DNA of 64,000 bases, taken from NCBI GenBank assembly GCA_947503435.1, contig CANNDL010000001.1:19469-83468 (forward strand), read 5' to 3'. Origin of the DNA: an uncultured Kangiella sp. Its GTDB lineage: Bacteria; Pseudomonadota; Gammaproteobacteria; Enterobacterales; Kangiellaceae. How positions within the stretch are numbered: the first letter of the stretch is position 1; the number at the start of each line of letters is the position of its first letter. Positions 56,091-64,000 of the stretch are shown one piece after another. Below the pieces are notes generated by a model. It searched no databases, was not told the DNA's origin, and was given only the letters and a program-made list of their open reading frames with translations. The translations under genes and the position numbers were made by a program.

Positions 56091-56661
56091 AAGGATTCTC
56101 TCCTGCAGCGTGTTCGGTTACATCTTTTACGCCGGTAACTTCAGGCACCTTTTCTACTAAGGTTTTTTCAATGCCTTCTTTTAAGGTCACATCAACCATG
56201 CCACAACCTTGGCAGCCGCCACCAAATTGTAAGACTGCAATACCGTCTTCGGTCAACTCAGTTAAGCTCACTTGACCGCCATGATTGGCAAGTTCAGGAT
56301 TTATTTCCGACTCTAAGAGATATTTGATGCGATCTTCAGCTGGTGCATCCTCGTCAACTTTACGTGCTTTGGCATTTGGCGCTTTTAACGTTAACTGACC
56401 GCCGGTTTGTTCTTTTTGATAATCAATCTCAGCATCTTCTAAGTAAGGTGCGCTATCGGCATCAATAAAGGCCGAAAAGCCTTCGTACTTTAATTCGGTA
56501 TCATTCTCTTCTACCGCATCCGGTGGGCAGTAAGAAACGCCACATTCGGCATGGGAAGTACCAGGGTTGACCACAAATACACGAATGCCGGTATCTGCCT
56601 CTTCTTGCCCAGCTAATAAGCGGCGGAAGTGCTCTTGTGCGCCTTCTGAAATATTAATCAT
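56083..56661 (-). CDS. nfuA: Fe-S biogenesis protein NfuA
   Basis: NfuA carries and delivers [4Fe-4S] clusters. The 192-residue protein has an N-terminal A-type-like degenerate domain ([34 protein letters not shown]) and a C-terminal Nfu domain with the cluster-binding CxxC in [16 protein letters not shown]. The length is typical for NfuA. Its last codons overlap the start region of the DUF4156 lipoprotein. Confidence 0.95.
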   Translation of the reverse strand: MINISEGAQEHFRRLLAGQEEADTGIRVFVVNPGTSHAECGVSYCPPDAVEENDTELKYEGFSAFIDADSAPYLEDAEIDYQKEQTGGQLTLKAPNAKARKVDEDAPAEDRIKYLLESEINPELANHGGQVSLTELTEDGIAVLQFGGGCQGCGMVDVTLKEGIEKTLVEKVPEVTGVKDVTEHAAGENPYY

Positions 56662-56764
56662 GAACTAACTCATTGTTACAATATGCGGTGATTATACTCT
56701 ATCTTTGGGCTTGCGGTGAAGTTTGCAAGCGTTAGAATAAGTTTAATTAGAATAAAGAGACCAA

Positions 56765-59287
56765 ATGCCAATGACCATAAAAAAAATAGGGTTATTCTTG
56801 CTAGTGAGTAGTTTCAGCTTAAAACTGATGGCTACCGATAAGTTCGATTACTATTTTAATCAGTCGATTGATTTTGAACCTAAAGTTGTAAAGCCTAGTG
56901 AAACCTTAGGTTACCCCATTGGTACTTGGCATATTAGACCCGATCAGTCTTATGCTTATTTTAAGGATTTAGCGAACTCTTCTGACAAGGTACAGCTGCA
57001 AATAACCGGCCGTTCTCACGAACAAAGGCCATTAGTTGCCGCCTTTATATCGTCACCGGAAAACTTAAGCCAGCTAACCTCTATTCAAAAAGCGCGTCAT
57101 GACTTGGATTTTAAGGATATGCCCAATGTTATTTATCTGGGTTATTCAGTGCATGGTAATGAAGCGAGTGGTGCTAATGCTGCGCCGTTAGTAGCGTATC
57201 GTTTAGCTGCTTCACAAGAAGCCTGGATCAAAGAATTATTGGAAAATAATATTGTCATTATCGATCCCATGCTTAACCCTGACGGTTTAGACCGATTTGC
57301 TAATTGGGTTAATCGCTATAAGGGCACTCAGTTAGTATCTGATTCTGATTCAATGGAACATAATGAAGCTTGGCCAGCAGGTAGAACTAATCATTATTGG
57401 TTTGACTTAAATCGCGACTGGCTATTACTGCAACATCCAGAGAGCCAAGCTCGAGTTAAATTATTTTATGATTGGCGCCCTAATATTGTTGGTGACTTTC
57501 ATGAGATGGGCACTAACTCGACTTATTTTTTCCAACCGGGAGTTCCCAGTCGTCAAAACCCATTAACCTCAAAAGAAAATTTTGAATTAACCAATGAAAT
57601 TGCAAAATATCATGCTAATGCTTTAGATGATTTGGGCGTTCCTTATTATAGTAAAGAAAGCTTCGATGACTTTTATTATGGCAAAGGATCAACCTTTCCC
57701 GATATCAATGGTGGGATCGGGATTTTGTTTGAGCAAGCAAGTTCTCGAGGTCATTTACAGGAATCGGTTAACGGCGACTTAAGTTTTCCTTTTGCGGTGC
57801 GTAATCAAGTAGCTACTTCATTCTCTACTTTAAAAGCTGCTGGCGAACTAAGAAAGGAGTTGAAGGAGTACCAACAAAGTTTCTTTAACGAGCAACAAGC
57901 AAAATCCGCTCGAGATATGAAGCAAGGAGTAATATTTACTTCTAATGATGCTGGTCGTTTAGCAGAGTTTTTGAATATTCTTAAGCAGCATCAAATACAT
58001 GTTGAGCAAGTAACAACAGATGCAGTTTTTAATAAAACCACTTATTCAGCAGCTAATAGTTATTTAGTTAAATTTAACCAAGCTCAATACGGCTTGATAA
58101 ATACGATTTTTGAAGCACGAACTGAGTTTATAGATAACACTTTCTATGATGTATCAGCTTGGACCATGCCATTAGCGTTTAATCTCGAATATCAGCTTTT
58201 GGATAACCGCGAAACCGCATCGGTTCGAACTGCTAAGATTTCCAAGTTAAAAGGCGAATTAACAGATGTAAAAAATACGGTGGCTTATGCTTTTTCACCT
58301 GATAATTTTTATAGTTTAAATTTTGCAAACCAACTTTTAGAGAAAAAGCTAAAAGTACAACTAGCTAATAAAGGCTTTAAATTACCAGTGGATGGTAAAC
58401 CAACTGACTTTCCAATAGGAACTTTATTAGTCCCTATTAAAAATGATACTGATAAAGCCTTAATCAAATCCGTTTGGAATGACTATGCAAAAGATAAGGG
58501 CATTAATTTAGCGGCTTTATCTACGGGGTTTGCGCAAGCCGGCATTGATCTTGGTAGCCCAAGTATTGGACATCTAAAAGCCCCTAAACCACTATTACTT
58601 ATAGGAGATGGCGTTTCTTCTTATGAAGCAGGTGAGGCGTGGCACTTGATGGATAAGCGGCTGCAGGTTCCAGTTTCTATGCAAAATGCTAAGGAACTCG
58701 CAAATATCGATTTAGATAATTACAGCCATCTAATTTTAGTGAATGGACGCTACCCAAAACTAGAAGATAAGGATAAAGAAAAATTTAATAATTGGATTAA
58801 TAGTGGCGGCAACTTGATTGCAACGCGTAGTGCAGTGAATTGGCTAATTGATAACAAAATTGTTGAACTAGAGTTAGCCGACAAAAAGAAAAAAGAAGCT
58901 GAGAAGCGACCTTTCAATGAGCGTGGCCAAGCTTTTGCCGAACAACTTATTGGCGGAGCTATATTTAAAACCGAATTGGATAACACTCATCCATTGACTT
59001 ACGGTGTAGAGATGGAGTATTTACCTGTGACGAAAGCGGGCACGCAAGTTTTAAAGCCAGCTAAACGTGATTTTATTACGGTGGCTACTTATGCTGAAGA
59101 GCCATTAATGGCGGGTTATGCTTCGCCAGATAACATTGAGACAATTAAAAGTACTCCAGCGATCATTGCTATTAGTAAAGGGCGTGGCTCAATAGTGATG
59201 TTCAATGACAATCCAAATTTTAGAGGCTACTGGATGGGCTCAGCTCGTTTATTTGCCAATGCTTTATTTTTTAACGGTGCATTCTAA
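56765..59287 (+). CDS. Secreted M14-family zinc carboxypeptidase-like protein
   Basis: The 840-residue protein has a signal peptide (about residues 1-23). The N-terminal half is an M14 metallocarboxypeptidase-like domain: LGYSVHGNEASGANAAP supplies the zinc-binding HxxE, and NHYWFDLNRDWLLLQHPESQ and GDFHEMGTNSTYFFQPGVP supply further zinc and catalytic residues. The C-terminal half has a glutamine-amidotransferase-like fold (DNYSHLILVNGRYPKLEDK). It shares a TAATGA overlap with the next metalloprotease gene. A periplasmic or extracellular location is expected. The substrate is unknown. Confidence 0.87.
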   Translation: MPMTIKKIGLFLLVSSFSLKLMATDKFDYYFNQSIDFEPKVVKPSETLGYPIGTWHIRPDQSYAYFKDLANSSDKVQLQITGRSHEQRPLVAAFISSPENLSQLTSIQKARHDLDFKDMPNVIYLGYSVHGNEASGANAAPLVAYRLAASQEAWIKELLENNIVIIDPMLNPDGLDRFANWVNRYKGTQLVSDSDSMEHNEAWPAGRTNHYWFDLNRDWLLLQHPESQARVKLFYDWRPNIVGDFHEMGTNSTYFFQPGVPSRQNPLTSKENFELTNEIAKYHANALDDLGVPYYSKESFDDFYYGKGSTFPDINGGIGILFEQASSRGHLQESVNGDLSFPFAVRNQVATSFSTLKAAGELRKELKEYQQSFFNEQQAKSARDMKQGVIFTSNDAGRLAEFLNILKQHQIHVEQVTTDAVFNKTTYSAANSYLVKFNQAQYGLINTIFEARTEFIDNTFYDVSAWTMPLAFNLEYQLLDNRETASVRTAKISKLKGELTDVKNTVAYAFSPDNFYSLNFANQLLEKKLKVQLANKGFKLPVDGKPTDFPIGTLLVPIKNDTDKALIKSVWNDYAKDKGINLAALSTGFAQAGIDLGSPSIGHLKAPKPLLLIGDGVSSYEAGEAWHLMDKRLQVPVSMQNAKELANIDLDNYSHLILVNGRYPKLEDKDKEKFNNWINSGGNLIATRSAVNWLIDNKIVELELADKKKKEAEKRPFNERGQAFAEQLIGGAIFKTELDNTHPLTYGVEMEYLPVTKAGTQVLKPAKRDFITVATYAEEPLMAGYASPDNIETIKSTPAIIAISKGRGSIVMFNDNPNFRGYWMGSARLFANALFFNGAF

Positions 59288-61680
59288 TGATGAAAATAAC
59301 ACGAATTATCTTATCTTTTTTGTTAACAGCTTTTGCTCTTAATGTGCAGGCTGCATCTTGGGCTGATATCGAAACTAAAAGCCGCAAAGTTAATGGCTTT
59401 ATTCCTTATTACGTCAGCCAAAGCCAAGGTAAAGTTTGGTTAGAAGTGAGTAACTTTAATCAGCCTTTTATTTATTATACGGGCTTACCTTATGGTGTTG
59501 GCTCTAATGACATTGGATTAGATCGTGGCCAGTTAGGGCAAAGCCGCTTGGTGCAATTTGAACGTTACGGCAATAAAATTTTATTAAAGCAGCTGAATAC
59601 GGATTATCGTGCAGATACGGATAATCAAGCAGAAAAGAACTCAATCGCACAGGCTTTTGCCAGTTCGGTTTTGGCAGGCTTTGAAGTGAAAGCAACTAAG
59701 GGTAAAAAAGTTTTAATCGAGCTTACTCCCTATTTACTTAAAGATTTACACGGGGTATCAGCACGCTTAAAAGGCCGCAAGCAAGGCTCTTATTCTGTCG
59801 ATACTTCCCGCTCAGCACTGATTCCAAATAAGTTAAAGAATTTTCCTAGAAACACTATTTTCGAAAGCATTTTAACTTTTAAAGGTTCTGGGGCTGGTGA
59901 GTTTGTACGTCAAGTGACTCCGTCGTCGAACGAAATTACTGTCCAGCAACATTTATCATTTGTAGCTTTACCCGATGATGGCTATCAGCCAAGAGCTTTT
60001 CATCCGCACTCGGGTTATTTTGAATTAAGTTATAAAGATTACGCAACGCCAATTACTCAACCGATTGATAAAAAATTAATTTATCGTCACCGTATTACTA
60101 AAGATAAAAATGGCAAGATTAAGCCGATTGTTTATTACCTAGATCCCGGTGTACCAGAGCCAGTTCGAGGTGCTTTACTCGATGGTGCCCGTTGGTGGGG
60201 GCAAGCTTTCGATGCGATTGGTTTGAAAGATGCTTATGAAGTTAAGATTTTGCCAGAAGACGTTGATCCATTAGATGTGCGTTATAACGTTATTCAATGG
60301 GTACATCGTGCTACTCGTGGTTGGTCGTATGGCTTTTCGGTTTCCGACCCAAGAACTGGCGAAATTTTAAAAGGTCATGTGACTTTAGGCTCGCTACGTG
60401 TACGTCAAGATTTACTTATTGCTAATGCACTAACCGGTATTTATGGCGAAAACTCAGAAGCCAAAGCAAAAGCAGCTGAAGAAATGGCTTTAGCACGAAT
60501 TCGTCAGTTATCAGCGCATGAAGTTGGACATACACTTGGTATAGCGCACAACTTTGCCGCCAGTCCTGATAGCCGCGCTTCAGTAATGGATTATCCGCAT
60601 CCGTTGGTTGAACTAAAAGGTGATGAGGTTAGCTTAGAGAATGCTTATGCCACCGACATTGGCAAGTGGGATATTGAAGCGGTGCGTTATGGCTATTCTG
60701 AGTTTAGTGATGCTGCAGAAGAAAAAGCAGGCTTAGCTAAAATCTTAAAAGACATGCGCGATAAGAAGCTAAGTTTTATTTCCGATCCTGATGCTCGTCC
60801 TCGTGGTGGTGTTCATCCAGAGGCACACCTTTGGGATAACGGTAAAGATCCTGCTGAAGAATTGATAAGAGTCATGCAAGTCCGCGCTATTGCTTTAGCA
60901 AAATTTGGCCATGACAATTTAGCCAAAGGCACGCCTTATTCAGAGCTAGCAGAAACTTTAGTACCATTGTATTTATTCCACCGCTATCAAACCGAAGGCG
61001 CAGTGAAACTAATCGGCGGCGTGCAATACGAATACAGTGTTAAAGGCGATAGTTTTAAGCCGACTAAGTTTGTTGATAAAGCCAAGCAAGAAGCTGCGTT
61101 AAATGCTTTGTTGGATACTTTATCGATTGAGCAGCTTGCAGTTCCCGATTCTATTTTGTCGTTAATTCCACCAAAGGCTTACGGCTATTATCGAAACCGT
61201 GAATCTTTCCCAAGTAAAACTGGTTTGACAATAGACCCAGTTTCAATGGCCGATACTTCGGCTCAACATACATTAGCATTGTTATTAAACCCACAGCGTT
61301 TAGCGCGTTTATTGCAGCAAGATGCTATGAATGGCGAACAACTTGGCTTAACTGAAACCGTAAACCAATTATTGGATGCCACTTTGATGGCTAATCAAGT
61401 AGAGGGTTTAAATGGTCTTATTCAACAAAGAGTGGATTATCTAACCCTTTCTGAGCTGATAAAAAGCGCCGAATCAAAGCAAGCTTCACCTGAAGTTAAA
61501 GCCCATTTATATAATGAGCTTGGCAAGGTTAACGGTTGGTTGCAAACTCAAGCCAATCGTAATCCTGAACGTTTTATGTGGCTTAAAGCTTTGCTAGATA
61601 AATATTTTAATGGAGAGTTAAAAATTGAAACTTTGCCTGATGTGAAGATGCCGCCAGGCTCGCCAATTGGAGCTGAATAG
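59287..61680 (+). CDS. Secreted zinc-dependent metalloprotease (DUF5117/DUF5118-type)
   Basis: The 797-residue protein has a signal peptide (MMKITRIILSFLLTAFALNVQA). The catalytic motif is HEVGHTLGIAHNF in RIRQLSAHEVGHTLGIAHNFAAS, the HExxHxxGxxH metzincin pattern. The long N-terminal part resembles the DUF5117/DUF5118 domains of this protease family, and VMDYPHPLVEL downstream provides a Met-turn-like VMDYP. It is translationally coupled to the M14 gene. Two secreted metallopeptidases in tandem suggest a peptide-degrading unit. The substrate is unknown. Confidence 0.88.
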   Translation: MMKITRIILSFLLTAFALNVQAASWADIETKSRKVNGFIPYYVSQSQGKVWLEVSNFNQPFIYYTGLPYGVGSNDIGLDRGQLGQSRLVQFERYGNKILLKQLNTDYRADTDNQAEKNSIAQAFASSVLAGFEVKATKGKKVLIELTPYLLKDLHGVSARLKGRKQGSYSVDTSRSALIPNKLKNFPRNTIFESILTFKGSGAGEFVRQVTPSSNEITVQQHLSFVALPDDGYQPRAFHPHSGYFELSYKDYATPITQPIDKKLIYRHRITKDKNGKIKPIVYYLDPGVPEPVRGALLDGARWWGQAFDAIGLKDAYEVKILPEDVDPLDVRYNVIQWVHRATRGWSYGFSVSDPRTGEILKGHVTLGSLRVRQDLLIANALTGIYGENSEAKAKAAEEMALARIRQLSAHEVGHTLGIAHNFAASPDSRASVMDYPHPLVELKGDEVSLENAYATDIGKWDIEAVRYGYSEFSDAAEEKAGLAKILKDMRDKKLSFISDPDARPRGGVHPEAHLWDNGKDPAEELIRVMQVRAIALAKFGHDNLAKGTPYSELAETLVPLYLFHRYQTEGAVKLIGGVQYEYSVKGDSFKPTKFVDKAKQEAALNALLDTLSIEQLAVPDSILSLIPPKAYGYYRNRESFPSKTGLTIDPVSMADTSAQHTLALLLNPQRLARLLQQDAMNGEQLGLTETVNQLLDATLMANQVEGLNGLIQQRVDYLTLSELIKSAESKQASPEVKAHLYNELGKVNGWLQTQANRNPERFMWLKALLDKYFNGELKIETLPDVKMPPGSPIGAE

Positions 61681-61727
61681 TATTAAATAAGGGTAGGTAG
61701 AATTTAGTTGAAAATGTTAATTGCTAA

Positions 61728-61755
61728 TTGACTTCTACTAATCTGGTGGCATAAT
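61728..61755 (+). promoter_or_regulatory. Promoter of tRNA-Arg
   Basis: TTGACT (61728-61733), a 16-bp spacer and CATAAT (61750-61755) match consensus closely. They are followed by a GC-rich ACCGCCC discriminator, typical of stringently controlled stable-RNA promoters. The predicted start is about six bases before the mature tRNA. Confidence 0.75.
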
Positions 61756-61767
61756 ACCGCCCACTAA

Positions 61768-61844
61768 GCGCATGTAGCTCAGCTGGATAGAGTACCTGGC
61801 TACGAACCAGGCGGTCGGAGGTTCGACTCCTTCCATGCGCGCCA
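61768..61844 (+). tRNA. tRNA-Arg (anticodon ACG)
   Basis: The 77-base sequence folds as a cloverleaf. The acceptor GCGCATG pairs with CATGCGC, the D-arm is GCTC-AGCTGGATAGAGT-like, and the anticodon stem CCTGG/CCAGG encloses loop CTACGAA with anticodon ACG at 61802-61804. The T-arm contains GGTTCGA, and CCA is encoded at the 3' end (61842-61844). ACG decodes CGU/CGC/CGA via inosine. A promoter and a terminator flank it, so it is a monocistronic tRNA gene. Confidence 0.97.
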
Positions 61845-61849
61845 TATTG

Positions 61850-61879
61850 AAAAAACCCTGACTTGTTCAGGGTTTTTTT
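61850..61879 (+). terminator. Intrinsic terminator of tRNA-Arg
   Basis: AAAAACCCTGA pairs with TCAGGGTTTTT around a five-base loop and is followed by more T residues. It begins six bases after the tRNA 3' end. Confidence 0.9.
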
Positions 61880-61901
61880 ATGCCTGGATAAAATTTGTTA
61901 T

Positions 61902-61928
61902 AAAAAAACGCTACCGAAGTAGCGTTTT
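61902..61928 (-). terminator. Intrinsic terminator with UUCG tetraloop, minus strand
   Basis: On the minus strand ACGCTAC-TTCG-GTAGCGT is followed by seven T. The closing C(UUCG)G tetraloop is exceptionally stable. It fits termination of the transcript from the His-rich gene 62052-62642. On the plus strand the run is only four T, so that direction is less likely. Confidence 0.85.
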
Positions 61929-62036
61929 CATGGGGTAGCTCATCCCTGAGCAAGAGGATAAAAAGCTAGCAGAAGAGGAGAGGTTGATAGAGGTCTTGGG
62001 TATCAACTTGGGGACGATCCGAGCTTCTACTAGCTT
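61902..62036 (-). ncRNA. Candidate structured 3'-UTR RNA downstream of the His-rich gene
   Basis: Between the His-rich gene stop and the UUCG terminator the minus strand holds three nested or successive hairpins. AAGCTAGTAGAAG (62036-62024) pairs with CTTCTGCTAGCTT (61975-61963) over 13 bp with one G-U. An inner GTTGATA/TATCAAC pair (62007-62001 with 61989-61983) lies inside. GCTCA-GGGA-TGAGC (61951-61938) carries a GNRA tetraloop. This looks like a folded 3' region or a released small RNA. No expression evidence exists, and no known RNA family is recognised. Confidence 0.5.
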
Positions 62037-62051
62037 AAACTTATCGTTTTT

Positions 62052-62642
62052 TTACCAACCTAATACTGAGCCTAAAATAATTCCTGCTGCTAGTGGTTCC
62101 CAGAAACGGTGGTGACAGTGACGGCTGTGCACGTGACCACGAGGGAACGGATGATAAGAATTTCCATAGTAGTACCAGTCCTGACCTAGGTAATAAACAC
62201 TCGTTGGATAGTAGTCATAACGCGGGTAATAGTTGTTATAACTGTAAAAGTTTCTATGACGTGGCTTATAGTAATCTCTATAATGGCGGTCGTTGCGATA
62301 ACGATCACTGTGTCTGTGATTATGGCGACGATCATAACGACGATCGTAGCGATCATGACGACGGTCATAGCGATGTTTTTGATCAACTCGGCGCTGACTA
62401 TTATGACGACGATCATCACGATAAGCGTCGTGTGTTCTGGCTTGCGAACGAGAATTATGTGCTCTAGCTCGCTCTGCTGGACGGTGCTTTTGACTCGAAC
62501 GATAATTAGCTTTATCGTTGTTTTGCACTCGATGTTTTTGAGCATGCGGCTTATTAGGGCCATGATGCTCCTTAGCGATAGTTACTTGCGATAAGCCGAA
62601 ACTTAACGCAACTGCAACTACTGGGGTAATAATTTTTTTCAT
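62052..62642 (-). CDS. Secreted His/Arg/Tyr/Asp-rich low-complexity protein
   Basis: The 196-residue protein has a signal peptide (MKKIITPVVAVALSFGLSQVTIA) and an AGGAG ribosome binding site. Residues 24-130 are low complexity with repeated RRHDRYDRRYDRRH-type segments, then a Tyr-rich stretch (YYPRYDYYPTSVYYLG), a DWYYYGNSYHPFPRGHVHSRHCHHRFW region and a hydrophobic C-terminus (EPLAAGIILGSVLGW). High histidine content suggests periplasmic metal binding, but that is inference. Repeated CGATCATGACGA codons keep other frames open here; only this frame has a signal peptide and ribosome binding site. Confidence 0.75.
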   Translation of the reverse strand: MKKIITPVVAVALSFGLSQVTIAKEHHGPNKPHAQKHRVQNNDKANYRSSQKHRPAERARAHNSRSQARTHDAYRDDRRHNSQRRVDQKHRYDRRHDRYDRRYDRRHNHRHSDRYRNDRHYRDYYKPRHRNFYSYNNYYPRYDYYPTSVYYLGQDWYYYGNSYHPFPRGHVHSRHCHHRFWEPLAAGIILGSVLGW

Positions 62643-62765
62643 GGCATTCTCCTATGAAACTAAACAGCTTTAGCAAATCTATGTAAAATAGCTTTTGCTG
62701 ACTATGGTTCCTACTTTAGTCGAAACAAACTGAATTCTTCCTGAATAGCTAATAATTAAAAATTA

Positions 62766-63248
62766 ATGGGGCTTAAAGTGGATATAAAAAGATGCAATAT
62801 CAATGACTTAGAAAGGCTTGTGCCTTTATTTGATGATTATCGCCAACACTTTAAACAAGCGTCGGATTTAGTCGCAGTTAAGACCTATTTAGCTGAACGT
62901 CTAGAAACAAAAGATGCATTGATTTATTTAGCCCAATCCGGCGAAGAGTTGCATGGTTTTGTAGTTTTATACCCTTCTTTTTCCAGTATTGGTTTGGCGC
63001 CGATTTGGATACTTAATGATTTTTACCTGAAATCGGGCAATAACAAGCGTTTAATGGCAAAAAAGTTATTGGACCAATTGAGTCAAGATTGTCGAGAAGC
63101 AGGTGCGATTCGAATTGAGGTGACCACACGTAAAGAGAACCATAAATTGCATAAGCTTTATAAGGATTATGGTTTTGAGAAAGATTATAAATACGATTAT
63201 TACTTCTTGCAGGTTTCAGAAGCTGTTGCTTCGGATATGTTGAAATAG
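62766..63248 (+). CDS. GNAT-family N-acetyltransferase
   Basis: The 160-residue product has the GNAT fold pattern. It has an N-terminal INDLERLVPLFDDYRQHF region, central strands with LHGFVVLYPSFSSIGLAPIWILNDFYL, the acetyl-CoA region NNKRLMAKKLLDQLSQ and the C-terminal VTTRKENHKLHKLYKDYGFEKD. The start at 62766 (ATG) is uncertain because the next candidate, the GTG at 62779, is out of frame, and the ribosome binding site is weak. The substrate is unknown. It converges with the MATE gene, 10 bp away. Confidence 0.8.
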   Translation: MGLKVDIKRCNINDLERLVPLFDDYRQHFKQASDLVAVKTYLAERLETKDALIYLAQSGEELHGFVVLYPSFSSIGLAPIWILNDFYLKSGNNKRLMAKKLLDQLSQDCREAGAIRIEVTTRKENHKLHKLYKDYGFEKDYKYDYYFLQVSEAVASDMLK

Positions 63249-63258
63249 TGGATTTGTT

Positions 63259-64000
63259 CTAAGAATTCATTTCAACATGCATCCAGTTACGTTTTTGCCA
63301 TAACCAGATAAAAGCCACCGTTTGAATGATTCGATAAACGCCATAAGCTACCCAAATCATAGTAAAGCTATAGCCTATAATTGCACCCATATAAAATGCT
63401 ACGGGCAGGAACATGAGCCATTGGGTGACCAATGAAACATACATAGGCGGCTTGGTATAACCTGCACCACTAAGTGCATTTAAGAACACTAAACCTACGG
63501 CATCAATAATAATGATCAGAGCTGATAGCTTGAACGGCCAATGAGCAGCCTTTAAGGCGGCTTCTTCTTTTAAGAAAATCCCCATAATTGGATCGGTAAA
63601 AGCATAAAATACTATACCGAGTCCTATGGCAAAGATCAGTGCCATCTTAGAAACATCCCAACCCCAAAGGTAGGCATCTTTTGGATCTTTGCGCCCTAAT
63701 GCTTGCCCCACCAGGGTCGCTGCGCCGATTCCTAGAGCTATACAAGGTAAGATCCCCACTAACATGACATTGGTGATGGCATTGGCTGCGGCTAATTGAT
63801 CGGTGCCAACTTTGCCGATAATCCAGAATAACGCAGTGAAACCCGCCGCAAAGAATAGCTGTTGGATCGAAGAGGGTAGTGAAATTTTAACTACATCTTT
63901 TAGAGTGGCCCAACTTGCAATATGCTTTAAATAGCCGTACTCAGAGGTGTGTTTCTGCGCTAAATAGTGGTAATAAAAAGTGCCTAGAGTTAAGGATATT
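63259..64000 (-). CDS. MATE-family efflux transporter, partial (C-terminal part)
   Basis: The minus-strand frame is open to the window edge, so the 5' end is missing; about 246 residues are visible. The visible protein includes LKDVVKISLPSSIQQLFFAAGF, the start of a second MATE bundle, and AANAITNVMLVGILPCIALGIGAATLVGQALGRKDP, the conserved MATE helix region. The ATG at 63765 is internal and not the start. This is a Na+ or H+ driven multidrug exporter of the inner membrane; the substrate is unknown. Confidence 0.88.
   Translation of the reverse strand, partial: ISLTLGTFYYHYLAQKHTSEYGYLKHIASWATLKDVVKISLPSSIQQLFFAAGFTALFWIIGKVGTDQLAAANAITNVMLVGILPCIALGIGAATLVGQALGRKDPKDAYLWGWDVSKMALIFAIGLGIVFYAFTDPIMGIFLKEEAALKAAHWPFKLSALIIIIDAVGLVFLNALSGAGYTKPPMYVSLVTQWLMFLPVAFYMGAIIGYSFTMIWVAYGVYRIIQTVAFIWLWQKRNWMHVEMNS

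Noticed and set aside
61963..62036. Possible integron attC-like folded site
   Set aside because: The arms do not contain matching GTTRRRY and RYYYAAC cores, and no integrase or cassette gene is present.
62093..62594. Plus-strand and second minus-strand open frames over the His-rich gene
   Set aside because: They arise from the repetitive CGATCATGACGA-type codons, have no ribosome binding site and overlap a gene with a signal peptide and AGGAG site.
1..64000. CRISPR arrays, insertion sequences, prophage or integron structures
   Set aside because: No regularly spaced repeats, transposase, integrase or phage structural genes were found; gaps between genes are short.

Overview
The window looks like a stretch of chromosome from a gammaproteobacterium with moderately low GC content. 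Evidence for this is the gene order rpsU-yqeY-dnaG-rpoD next to a divergent tsaD, the glyA-nrdR-rib-nusB-thiL-pgpA cluster, dxs-ispA-xseB, glnE, GspA/GspB and rsmF. The low GC, the marine-type gene content (large secreted metallopeptidases, RibBX, MCE transporter) and the protein sequences would fit a relative of Kangiella/Aliikangiella, but that placement is an inference and was not tested. Nearly all of the window is core or near-core genome. I see no prophage, insertion sequence, integron or CRISPR array, and no intergenic gap above about 280 bp.

Layout. 1-7.4 kb: the end of a transglycosylase-like gene, then glyA, nrdR, riboflavin biosynthesis (ribD, ribE, ribBX, ribH), nusB, thiL and pgpA on the plus strand, meeting dxs-ispA-xseB (isoprenoids) on the minus strand. 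10.5-14.1 kb: a four-gene MCE lipid-transport operon with a STAS-fused permease and a PqiC-type lipoprotein. 14.2-18.8 kb: glnS, an AsmA protein and a DUF4097 protein. 18.8-24.7 kb: the macromolecular-synthesis operon (rpsU, yqeY, dnaG, rpoD) and tsaD. 24.7-29.2 kb: small secreted or zinc-ribbon proteins, a Bcr/CflA-type exporter, a sulfotransferase-like/class-IV aminotransferase pair and plsY. 29.3-33.2 kb: folB, folK, a pteridine-reductase-like SDR, a MidA methyltransferase, a small membrane protein and uppP. 33.2-38.7 kb: cca, gspA-gspB and rsmF. 38.8-44.7 kb: putA with an SH3 protein, then a PiT phosphate transporter with its PhoU-like partner. 44.9-50.9 kb: a CYTH-CHAD protein, a GGDEF-EAL protein, an M48 protease and LemA. 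51-56.7 kb: glnE, a small zinc-finger protein, aspartokinase, a DUF4156 lipoprotein and nfuA. 56.8-64 kb: two large secreted metallopeptidases, tRNA-Arg(ACG), a His/Arg/Tyr-rich secreted protein, a GNAT acetyltransferase and part of a MATE exporter.

Functional themes are cofactor supply (riboflavin, thiamine, folate, isoprenoids), the cell envelope (MCE lipid transport, AsmA, plsY, pgpA, uppP, GspAB, M48/LemA), replication and transcription, and phosphate, proline and nitrogen regulation.

The observations most worth following up are: (1) a close match to a Pho box, with the correct spacing to a -10, in front of the PhoU-like/PiT operon; (2) a conserved lipoprotein overlapping the end of nfuA that seems to lack any ATG/GTG/TTG start and probably initiates at ATT behind a strong ribosome binding site; (3) a minus-strand 3' region after the His-rich gene with stacked hairpins, GNRA and UUCG tetraloops and an intrinsic terminator, a candidate 3'-UTR-derived RNA; (4) a ribBA-like gene whose GTP cyclohydrolase II half lacks the zinc cysteines; (5) a sulfotransferase-like/aminotransferase pair of unknown pathway. 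I found no clearly new multi-gene system.
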